From contig NZ_KB908057.1 in NCBI RefSeq assembly GCF_000382325.1, positions 240,783 to 304,782 on the forward strand: a DNA stretch of 64,000 bases, read 5' to 3'. The notes under the pieces are model-generated. The model made no database searches, had not been told where the DNA came from, and worked only from the letters and a program-made list of their open reading frames with translations. A program made the translations under genes and the position numbers. Positions 26,183-32,895 of the stretch are shown in pieces. Source of the stretch: Woodsholea maritima DSM 17123. Lineage in GTDB: Bacteria > Pseudomonadota > Alphaproteobacteria > Caulobacterales > Maricaulaceae. Position 1 is the stretch's first letter. Each line of letters opens with the position of its first letter.

Positions 26183-27127
26183 CTAATCTTTAATCTCGAC
26201 GCTAACGCCGGGGGAATTTATGGGCGCATCATAGCGGGTCGCGTCAAGTCCATTTTGGGCAAAAGCCTCGGCCATCGCGGCGGCGACCGCGTCTTTTTGG
26301 TCCTCAAGACACCAGGCAAACATGGACGGCCCAGCACCGGAGAAGGATGCGCCCAGGGCCCCGGCGTCCAGGGCGGCGGCTTTGATGGCATTAAATCCGG
26401 GCAGAAGGGGTGCGCGTTGCGGCTCTACGAAAATATCTTCCAGGCCCGCCTCGATCAGCTCCAGATCATTCAGCGCCAGTCCAGCCGTGAAGGCGGCAAT
26501 CCGGCGGGCATGCTCGACCACGATTTTATGGGGCCGTTTGGGGGCCAGTAAGGCGCGCGCGGCTTGGGTTTCGATTTTATGATCGGGATGGAAGAGGATG
26601 CAGGAAATCCCCGACGGGGTGGGCAAAGGCTTGACGATGGCGGGCTCTAATTGGGCGGCCATCACGATACCGCCATGAAGGCTTGCCATCACATTATCCC
26701 AAGGCGGGGGATTGGCCGAGACGGCCTCGCCGATCAGCGCAAAGGGTAACAACGCCTCCAGGGGGAGGGGCTCATCCAACAGAGCATTGGTGGCGGCCAC
26801 ACCCGCCACGGCGCTGGCCGCCGATCCACCCATGCCCGCACTCATCGGCACGCCCTTATCAATGTCCAGGCGGACTGAGAATTTGGCCCCCACATGATCA
26901 AGGAGGGCGCCCGCCGCGGCGAGGGCAGTATTTTTCTCGCGCGCTTTAGGCAGGATCGAGACCCGTCCGCTGACCGCGCCCAGCTCTACCGGCGTGCCTG
27001 TGGTCTCGGTCAGCCGGGTGGCGGTGACGGTATCGAAACAGGCGGCGAAGGCTTGGCCGAGGACATCATAGCCCACACCAATATTGCCTAAACTTGCGGG
27101 GGCTTTTGCGATTGCGATGCGGGCCAT
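26183..27127 (-). CDS. thrB: Homoserine kinase, GHMP type
   Basis: Phosphorylates homoserine, feeding thrC. The 314 residues are of the GHMP kinase superfamily, with the ATP loop PMSAGMGGSAASA and the C-terminal FSGAGPSMFAW. Most alphaproteobacteria I know of use an unrelated, aminoglycoside-phosphotransferase-like homoserine kinase; the GHMP form is the one in the thrABC operon of enterobacteria, so transfer of the whole operon is possible. One oddity: the loop usually read as HxDNV is PPWDNV here. It starts 24 bases after the thrA stop. Confidence 0.93.
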   Translation of the reverse strand: MARIAIAKAPASLGNIGVGYDVLGQAFAACFDTVTATRLTETTGTPVELGAVSGRVSILPKAREKNTALAAAGALLDHVGAKFSVRLDIDKGVPMSAGMGGSAASAVAGVAATNALLDEPLPLEALLPFALIGEAVSANPPPWDNVMASLHGGIVMAAQLEPAIVKPLPTPSGISCILFHPDHKIETQAARALLAPKRPHKIVVEHARRIAAFTAGLALNDLELIEAGLEDIFVEPQRAPLLPGFNAIKAAALDAGALGASFSGAGPSMFAWCLEDQKDAVAAAMAEAFAQNGLDATRYDAPINSPGVSVEIKD

Positions 27128-27151
27128 GATCTTATGTCCTCTGTTTATGCG

Positions 27152-28978
27152 TTACTCAGCCGGTCGGGCCAAAGCCTGGGGGTGCGCGTTTTGGTGAGCC
27201 TCGTGAAACGCGTCTGACAGCATGGGGCGTTTGGGGGCTTCGGTATGAATGCCCGATTGTTGGCGCACGATTGTGCGGTAAATATCCATGATGTCGGCAA
27301 AAACCGAAGCCGCGGTCGGCCAGCGCCCGGCCCCTTTGCCAAAGACGGTGTGAACTTGACCGGTGCGTTCGGTAACCAGGAAGGCATTTTGCTCATTTTT
27401 CGCGGCGGCCAGGGGATGGTCCTGCGGCAGAGACAGGATTTCCACTTTCGCGGTGATCGAACCATCAGGGTTTAAGGCCGCCGTGCCGACCTGCTTTAAG
27501 ACTTCACCGCGCGCCAGGGCAGCTTGGGCCAGCTCCGGCGTAATATCGGCCAAGGATTGCTTGGGGATACGGTTGGGGGCGACATCACGGCCAAAGGCCC
27601 GGCGAATGATCAGAGACAGCTTATCCGCCGCGTCATGGCCATCGACATCGGTACTAGGGTCGGCTTCGGCAAAGCCCAGCTCTTGCGCTTTTTTCAAGGC
27701 CGCATCAAAACTCCACCCTTCACTCAGGCGGGCCAAGAGATAATTGCCGGTGCCATTCATCACGCCTTCGACCTGACGCACACCGCTTTCCACGGCCAGA
27801 CGGTCCAGCGCCTCGATAATCGGTGTGCCCCCGCCTACAGCGGCGGAGAAATGTAGGGCCAGGCCTTTATCATAGGCTTTGGGGATCAGGCGGTCATAAT
27901 GCTTGGCCAAGGCGGCTTTATTCGCCGTTACGATGTGGGCGTTTTCATGAAGGCCGCGCTCAATAATATCGGCAGGCCAGTCCGCGCCGCCGACCAGCTC
28001 CACGATGATATCCGGCTGATTAGCAAGTGCGGTATCGAGATCCTTGGTAAAAACAATGCCTTCAGGGGCGGTTGCTTGATGGGCCTCAACATTACGCACC
28101 AGAACAGGGCCGAGCTTGAACAGGTCCGGGCGATCGAGCAAGTGTTGCAGCGTGCCTTCACCCACCGCGCCGCGGCCCAATAGGGCGACTTTCAATTGCG
28201 GATCTTTGGCGCGCGGGCCTTCTTCGATCGCGGTATCGGCAACACGGGTTGCATAGCATTTACCCGGTGAGGCCACTTCGATGACAACGCCTTTGGCTTT
28301 GGCTTCCAGAATGGCTTTTTCCTGGATCAAACCGGCAGAGACTTTGACCGCTTCGTCATAATCGAGCGCATCAAAGCGGGCCGCATCGGCATATTTGTTC
28401 GGATCGCGCGCATAGACGCCGTCAACATCCTTGATCAAGCGCACCCGGTCTGCGCCAATTTCATGGGCAAAGAAGACCGCGGTCAGATCTGTGCCGCCCC
28501 GACCCAGGGTGACAACGCCATTTTGACCCTCGGCAATAAAGCCAGGGGCCACCAAAACCTCATTGGTGGTCAGACGGGCCGCCACCGCGTCTGCATCAAT
28601 GCCGGTCAGATTGGCGTCCAGGGCATCGCCCTCAGCGGTCAAACCGATTTCATGGGGGTCTAAAACACTGGTGCGAATACCTACATTCGCTAGAGCCAAC
28701 GCCATCAGGGCCGAGGATTTCAGCTCACCCACACGCACCAGACGTGCGCTCAGATCCGCGGGCGGGGTGACGCCCACCTGATCGGCCAGGCCAAATAAAG
28801 CATCTGTCTCACCGGCCAGAGCCGAAACCACGGCGACGACTTTTTCGCCATTGCGCACATGGCGATAAATCTCATGCGCGGCTGCGTCATAATCTTCGAT
28901 CTTGGTGAGGACAGAGCTTCCGAATTTGAGAACGCATATCGGGGCGCGGCAGGGGATCTTGTTATTGGGCTTGGCCAT
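27152..28978 (-). CDS. thrA: Short bifunctional aspartate kinase - homoserine dehydrogenase without ACT domain
   Basis: A 608-residue fusion that catalyses the first and third steps from aspartate to homoserine. Residues ~14-245 are an amino-acid-kinase fold (KFGSSVLTK where the norm is KFGGTSV; GRGGTDLTA; DVDGVYARDP). Residues ~263-600 are homoserine dehydrogenase: the NAD loop LLGRGAVGEGTL, TANKAALAKH, the substrate loop EGVMNGTGNYLL and DVDGHDAADKL. Enterobacterial ThrA is about 820 residues because two ACT modules sit between the halves; here they are absent and the linker is about 15 residues. Feedback by threonine at the protein level is therefore doubtful, and the attenuator upstream may carry the control. 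GGAG stands eight bases before the ATG. Confidence 0.9.
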   Translation of the reverse strand: MAKPNNKIPCRAPICVLKFGSSVLTKIEDYDAAAHEIYRHVRNGEKVVAVVSALAGETDALFGLADQVGVTPPADLSARLVRVGELKSSALMALALANVGIRTSVLDPHEIGLTAEGDALDANLTGIDADAVAARLTTNEVLVAPGFIAEGQNGVVTLGRGGTDLTAVFFAHEIGADRVRLIKDVDGVYARDPNKYADAARFDALDYDEAVKVSAGLIQEKAILEAKAKGVVIEVASPGKCYATRVADTAIEEGPRAKDPQLKVALLGRGAVGEGTLQHLLDRPDLFKLGPVLVRNVEAHQATAPEGIVFTKDLDTALANQPDIIVELVGGADWPADIIERGLHENAHIVTANKAALAKHYDRLIPKAYDKGLALHFSAAVGGGTPIIEALDRLAVESGVRQVEGVMNGTGNYLLARLSEGWSFDAALKKAQELGFAEADPSTDVDGHDAADKLSLIIRRAFGRDVAPNRIPKQSLADITPELAQAALARGEVLKQVGTAALNPDGSITAKVEILSLPQDHPLAAAKNEQNAFLVTERTGQVHTVFGKGAGRWPTAASVFADIMDIYRTIVRQQSGIHTEAPKRPMLSDAFHEAHQNAHPQALARPAE

Positions 28979-29019
28979 GGCGGTGGCTCCTTTTGGGGTT
29001 TGGGTCGGTTTTGAACATG

Positions 29020-29050
29020 AAAAAACCCGCTGCGCGGTGTGCGGAGCGGG
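29020..29050 (-). terminator. Threonine-operon attenuator terminator
   Basis: On the minus strand CCCGCT pairs with AGCGGG, with three more pairs (CGC/GCG) inside past a C-C mismatch, followed by TTTTTT. It lies between the leader peptide stop (29080) and the thrA start (28978). The 5' arm can instead pair with the leader frame (see 29043-29101), as in classical attenuation. Confidence 0.85.
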
Positions 29051-29101
29051 GTGAGAGAACTTTGGGGTTTTACTTCGTGTTAGCCCAAGTCACGCCGCTC
29101 C
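29043..29101 (-). promoter_or_regulatory. Antiterminator pairing of the thr attenuator
   Basis: The minus-strand segment GGAGCGGCGTG (29091-29101), inside the last codons of the leader peptide, pairs with CACCCCGCTCC (29043-29053), the 5' arm of the terminator, in 10 of 11 positions. A ribosome halted at the threonine codons leaves this strand free to form the antiterminator; a ribosome that runs on covers it. A separate hairpin, ATGGGTA/TACCCAT (29102-29121), lies just before and may be the pause stem. Confidence 0.75.
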
Positions 29102-29163
29102 ATGGGTAAGGGGGTACCCATAGTCGAGGGGGTGGTGGAGGTGGTAATGACTGTCTGGCGCAT
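29080..29163 (-). CDS. thrL: Threonine-rich leader peptide of the thr operon
   Basis: A 27-residue frame, MRQTVITTSTTPSTMGTP followed by LPMERRDLG, with seven threonines and one isoleucine, the two amino acids that depend on this pathway. It ends 101 bases before thrA, ahead of a terminator hairpin, and its final codons contain the antiterminator strand, which is the arrangement of enterobacterial thrL. The start is uncertain: the ATG at 29163 lacks a clear ribosome site, and an in-frame ATG at 29226 would give 48 residues with GGAG about 13 bases upstream. Either way the threonine cluster and the attenuation logic are unchanged. Confidence 0.8.
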   Translation of the reverse strand: MRQTVITTSTTPSTMGTPLPMERRDLG

Positions 29164-29226
29164 AGGCGTCAACGCCCACCCAAGACCGGTGGGGAGACTT
29201 GCCAGGACCGGATTGTATCGGTTCAT

Positions 29227-29664
29227 GCCAGTGCCACTCCAAACGTCGAGGCGGAAAGTTTCAGATTTCGCGCCCGATGCGAAACTATCCGCATGAGGGC
29301 CAAATCCAACGCCGTCCACCGCGTTGCTGCTGTCGCTAACATCGCGGTACTTCGCCCTTTGGTCAAACGAAAAATCTAGGGCTTGGGGGCAAAAAACGGA
29401 TATAAGCATATGTTTATATGATTAAGCCGTTGATTTAAATCGCTTAAAAAAATGCAGCTGGCAAGTAAGAATTTTTGACTTGCCAAGCGCAATCTTTTGC
29501 CTTTAGCCTAGCGCCAAAGCTGGGATTGCACGCTTTGTGCGCAAGGATCAGCTATGAAAGAGTAAAAAAAACGGCGATAGTCGCCAAAGACGATAGTCGC
29601 CAAAGACGATAACTGATGATCCGGGAAACATAACGGATCGTTTTGATTGGAAACCGCGTTCTCT
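29227..29664. other. Divergent control region between the two attenuator leaders
   Basis: No gene is seen in these 438 bases. A weak minus-strand promoter for the thr operon may be TTGACC (29361-29366) with GATGTT 17 bases on. TGGCAAGT and ACTTGCCA (29457-29483) form a perfect 8-bp inverted repeat around an 11-base spacer, a possible operator or stem. A 16-bp tandem repeat lies at 29575-29611. The rest is AT-rich around 29400-29470. Confidence 0.4.
29575..29611. repeat. Short tandem repeat of a 16-bp unit
   Basis: The unit CGATAGTCGCCAAAGA occurs twice in full and once as CGATA. Each unit contains GCGA-TAG-TCGC, a tiny hairpin, so the array could give two small stems in the leader RNA of the downstream operon or bind a protein twice. 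Confidence 0.7.
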
Positions 29665-29790
29665 ATGACCACACTGACCCAAAAGTTCTACGCCATTGAG
29701 ATTGCGAAACGCGCCGTGCGTTTCGTCACTCTCGCCTGCGCGTGGCTCAATATGGTCATTCGTGGACACAAGGGAGCGGTAGCCGGATAA
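29665..29790 (+). CDS. Leader peptide of a second attenuator (41 aa)
   Basis: A 41-codon frame starting MTTLTQKFYAIEIAK and ending GHKGAVAG, 89 bases before the ACT-like gene. About ten residues are Val, Leu or Ile, notably a VRFVTL stretch and NMVIR close to the end, which suggests sensing of branched-chain amino acids; the enrichment is modest. The case for a leader is structural: the codons AAG-GGA-GCG-GTA contain GGGAGCGG (29772-29779), exactly complementary to the 5' arm of the terminator that follows. The true start could be a later in-frame GTG or ATG. No good ribosome site is seen. Confidence 0.55.
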   Translation: MTTLTQKFYAIEIAKRAVRFVTLACAWLNMVIRGHKGAVAG

Positions 29791-29824
29791 AGCCTCGATC
29801 ATCAGATCACAGCTAGACCCCAGA

Positions 29825-29860
29825 CCCCCGCTCCCAAACCGGAAGCGGGGGTTTTCTTTT
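29825..29860 (+). terminator. Attenuator terminator before the ACT-like / LeuA-like pair
   Basis: CCCCCGCT pairs perfectly with AGCGGGGG around an 11-base loop, followed by TTTTCTTTT. It stands 20 bases before the ATG of the next gene. CCGCTCCC (29828-29835) overlapping the 5' arm can alternatively pair with GGGAGCGG (29772-29779) in the leader frame. Confidence 0.85.
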
Positions 29861-29879
29861 GCGCCAAAGGAGACCTGAC

Positions 29880-30305
29880 ATGACTTGCATTGTAAATCCG
29901 GCCAATTTGCCAGCGATTGCCCTTAATGCCGCCGTCATTAAGGTCCAAGGCATGGGCTATTATCCGCCCAAGATGAGCGCCAAACCGGTGCCGGGCGAAA
30001 CACCTTTCAGCTTTGAGAGCGGGTTCGTGGAAATTGAATTTATCCCAGATGAGGGCACAGCCAGCGCCTTGATCGAACGGGTCGAAGCCGCCGGTTATGT
30101 GGTTCACGATGTGGAATGGCCCTCTTTAGGGGAACAAAACCAAGCCTCTTTGGGTTTATTCGTCACACAGACACCTTCCCCTGCGATCGCGAGAGAGATG
30201 AACCTCCACACCCAAGACTTGGCCGAGTTGATCCGTGCGCATAGCGCGGTGATATCGGTGCGCCTGATGCGTGAAACCCGTCATCGAGAAGGCTCGAGGC
30301 TATGA
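29880..30305 (+). CDS. Small protein with possible ACT-like fold
   Basis: A 141-residue protein of unknown family. From residue ~40 the order strand-helix-strand-strand-helix-strand can be read: FVEIEF, then GTASALIERVEAAGY, VVHDVEW, ASLGLFVTQT, a helix up to AELIRAHSAV, and ISVRLMR. This is the ferredoxin-like topology of ACT domains, which bind amino acids, and a glycine stands at the usual strand-helix turn (PDEGTAS). The assignment is inference from pattern only. AGGAG lies nine bases before the ATG. The stop overlaps the LeuA-like gene by four bases, and the pair is controlled by the attenuator upstream, so it could be an amino-acid-sensing partner. Confidence 0.6.
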   Translation: MTCIVNPANLPAIALNAAVIKVQGMGYYPPKMSAKPVPGETPFSFESGFVEIEFIPDEGTASALIERVEAAGYVVHDVEWPSLGEQNQASLGLFVTQTPSPAIAREMNLHTQDLAELIRAHSAVISVRLMRETRHREGSRL

Positions 30306-31171
30306 CGCGCACGATTGATATTCTAGACCTGACCTTGGGCCAGCGTTTGACGCAAGGCCAGGATGAAAGCCGTGATTTGATCGCGCTGGCCCGCCAGATC
30401 GTGGGGCTGGGCGTGGATGGAGTGGATCTGGGCCATATCAGTGCGGCTTCGCACAGCTATGATCAGGCGCGTGAGGTATTGCCCTATCTCAGTGCCCTTA
30501 CGCTGAGTGTTCAAGCGCCCTGTCGGCGCAGTGAAATCGCGCTGGGCGCGGAAATGCTGCGCCGGCATAGCGGACAAAAACGCCTGCATATCTATGCGGA
30601 TATGAGCCCGCAATCGCCTGCGCGTCAGGCCGGGCGGGCTTTGACCCATTTGCTCGATGATCTCTATCAAGGCGTCACTGAGGCGCGTGATCAGGGTGTT
30701 GAGGTTCACTTTACCGCGCGCAATGCTCTGCGTACGGAGCGCGGTGTCTTGATTGAAGCCTTCACCGTTGCGGTTCAGGGCGGGGCAAGTATTTTAAGCG
30801 CAGCCGATACCAGCGGTTATGGTACGCCGGATGAAACCTTAGGGCTTTTCCGTCAGTTAAAAGCCAAGGTGGTGCGCAACCGCGCGATCACTTTGGGCGC
30901 GCAATCGCATAATATGCTGGGCCTTGCCGTCGCCAACAGCCTGGCTGCGGTTCAAGGCGGGGCCACACAGATTGCCACCAGCTGGGGCCCTCAGCCCGGC
31001 CGCCATAGCGTGTGTAGTCTGGATGATTTGATGATGGCTTTAAGTGTGCGTCATGACGCATTGAACATCCGCACACGCCTGGACCGTGCGCGGGTGTTGG
31101 CGATGCCTTTGGCGTCTGATTGTGAGGATGTGGCTTTGCGTCCCCCACAGGCCTGGGCCGTGGGGGAATAG
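30302..31171 (+). CDS. LeuA/HMGL-like TIM-barrel protein with degraded active site
   Basis: A 289-residue protein related to isopropylmalate/homocitrate synthases, limited to the TIM barrel. Homology is clear in ADTSGYGTPDET and SHNMLGLAVANSLAAV, but the catalytic signature is lost: the TTLRDGEQ strand reads LTLGQRLTQ, so the Arg and the metal-binding Asp are missing; and the HCHND motif reads AQSHNM, so the first His and the Asp are missing. The C-terminal LeuA regulatory domain is absent. It is probably a pseudoenzyme or has a changed reaction. It overlaps the ACT-like gene (ATGA) and both lie behind an attenuator. The frame is intact and codon use is like its neighbours, so this is not a decaying pseudogene. 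Confidence 0.75.
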   Translation: MTRTIDILDLTLGQRLTQGQDESRDLIALARQIVGLGVDGVDLGHISAASHSYDQAREVLPYLSALTLSVQAPCRRSEIALGAEMLRRHSGQKRLHIYADMSPQSPARQAGRALTHLLDDLYQGVTEARDQGVEVHFTARNALRTERGVLIEAFTVAVQGGASILSAADTSGYGTPDETLGLFRQLKAKVVRNRAITLGAQSHNMLGLAVANSLAAVQGGATQIATSWGPQPGRHSVCSLDDLMMALSVRHDALNIRTRLDRARVLAMPLASDCEDVALRPPQAWAVGE

Positions 31172-31905
31172 GGGGCTATAAAAACGCACGCGCCGTATAG
31201 TGAGAATTGGAATAATAACCTGTCATCCCGGCCTTGAGCCGGGATCTATGGGCCTAGGGGGCAACCACGATAGATCCCGGCTCGCGACTTTGAGTGCGCT
31301 ACCGCCTTTCGGCTACTTGAGCGCTAACGCTACTCCGCGATGACACTATGAGGATGCTTTGAGTGTAAGCGTCTGTGTCGTCATGCCCCCTCAGTCAGCT
31401 TCGCTGACAGCTCCCCCGTAAACAGGGGAGCACACCCCTCTGTCATGCCAGACGTGATCTGGCATCCATGCCGTAAGCAAGCAGTATATTCGGATCGACC
31501 AGAACCAAGCTCACTCCGTCCGGCATGGACCCCAAATCAAGTTTGGGGTGACAGTTTTTCAAGACATCCTTGCTTCGTGTGCGCTTGCGCTCTCTTATGG
31601 AGCGATGGACCCCGGATCACGTCCGGGGCCGCGTTGTGCCTAGAACGCGTGCTGGGTTTTCGGACAAGCGGCGTGCTCATGTTGGCGAAAGCCGATGGTT
31701 TTGAATAGCAAGCTGTGATCCCGGACGAACGATAGCGCTCAAGTAGCCGATAGGCGGTAGCGCACTAAAATGTGAGATCCGGGATCTATAAACCTTGCCA
31801 GCAATCTCAACAGGTCCCGGCTCAAGGCCGGGATGACAATGGGAGTATGCAAGGAGTGTGACCTGTTTGGGGGCGGGCTTTTAACCCTCGCCTGCGTGAA
31901 TTGAC
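31172..31905. repeat. Island of REP-like palindromes bounded by a 23-bp inverted repeat
   Basis: No credible gene lies here. The island is framed by an exact 23-bp inverted repeat (31222-31244 and 31815-31837). Inside are a 34-bp inverted pair with one mismatch (31293-31326 and 31733-31766) and several self-complementary units of one style: TGCCAGA-TCTGGCA (31445-31465), CCCCAAA-TTTGGGG (about 31530-31549) and CCCCGGA-TCCGGGG (about 31610-31629), each around a five-base centre. These look like intergenic palindromic repeats. An 87-codon frame at 31445-31708 only follows these repeats. Confidence 0.8.
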
Positions 31906-32727
31906 CTAGTCCTCTAAAATCTGGATCTCGAACAGGCGGGCCCAGTTTTTACCCGTGACAAACAGGCGGTTTTGCGCCGCGTCATAGGCAATGCCGTTTA
32001 GCACCGCATCCCCATCATCCCCAGCCCCGGCATAGGCTTTAAGGCCGCGAAGGCTGATCAGCCCCTTTACGACGCCAGTTTCCGGATCAATGCGGGCAAT
32101 AAATTCGGTCTGCCAGATATTGGCCAGGATCTCGCCATTGACCCATTCTAATTCATTGAGATAACCCAAAGGGTCACCCGCATATGTGACCGGGATGCGG
32201 CGGATCTCCTCAAAAGTTTCGGGGTTTAAAACCCGGATCTCGGGTGTGCCATCACTCATATAGAGGTGCGTGTCATCGCGGGTGATGCCCCAGCCTTCGC
32301 CGGGGTAGTCAAACTCCCCCAAGGGTGAAAAATTATCCTGATCGAGCACAAAGGCCTTTTGCGAGCGCCAGGTAAGGGCGATCAACTTACCTTGCCAATC
32401 GACCAGGCCTTCCCCGAAAAATTCGTCGGCGATGGCGTGGCGGCGCATGACTTCCCCCGTTTCTAACTGGGTTTTGCGCACGCTCGATTGGCCATGCATG
32501 CCGGTGCTTTCATAAAGAAAACCGTCATGAAAAAGAAGGCCTTGGGTAAAGGCACCGGGGTCATGGGGATAGGCGGCGATAACATTGATGCCATAGACGG
32601 GGGGCTGTGGGATATCGCTTGTCTGGGCCGTTTGTGCGCCGTCGCCGGTCTCTTGCGCCCATGCGCCTGCAAATCCACAACTGCAAAGAATTGCAGCCAA
32701 ACTGAAGGCTTTCAGCAGAGCACGCAT
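31906..32727 (-). CDS. Glutaminyl-peptide cyclotransferase (beta-propeller type)
   Basis: A 273-residue exported protein of the plant/bacterial glutamine cyclotransferase family, a five-bladed beta propeller that turns N-terminal glutamine into pyroglutamate. A signal peptide (LLKAFSLAAILCSCGFAGAWA) precedes the mature part, so it acts in the periplasm. Family blocks: HDPGAFTQGLLF with the following YESTGMHGQSSVR, GWGITRDDTHLYMSDGT, YLNELEWVNGEILANIW and LNGIAYD. The ATG at 32727 is preferred over 32790 since GGGGTGG precedes it and the signal peptide then begins at once. It is a single gene. Confidence 0.9.
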   Translation of the reverse strand: MRALLKAFSLAAILCSCGFAGAWAQETGDGAQTAQTSDIPQPPVYGINVIAAYPHDPGAFTQGLLFHDGFLYESTGMHGQSSVRKTQLETGEVMRRHAIADEFFGEGLVDWQGKLIALTWRSQKAFVLDQDNFSPLGEFDYPGEGWGITRDDTHLYMSDGTPEIRVLNPETFEEIRRIPVTYAGDPLGYLNELEWVNGEILANIWQTEFIARIDPETGVVKGLISLRGLKAYAGAGDDGDAVLNGIAYDAAQNRLFVTGKNWARLFEIQILED

Positions 32728-32895
32728 TGTCACCACCCCTTGGCTATCGCAGGCTAGCGCTATTATGTGGTGTAAGCGATGGCCTTGCAACGCGGCTAAA
32801 CTTGTAACGGCTGTCTTTTTCCCATCCGCAAAATGGTCTAGAGAGCGTTAGACCTCCGACCTTTATTCTTATCTCACCGGCTTGATGATCACACA

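Noticed and set aside
29080-29409. 109-codon minus-strand frame as a protein gene
   Set aside because: Only its 3' end is meaningful as the threonine leader peptide; the upstream part has no ribosome site and covers the probable promoter.
30302-31171. Decaying pseudogene of leuA
   Set aside because: The frame is intact, overlaps its partner gene by ATGA and lies behind an ordered attenuator; only catalytic residues are changed.
31445-31708. 87-codon frame in the repeat island
   Set aside because: It runs through the palindromes, has no ribosome site and its translation shows no protein-like pattern.
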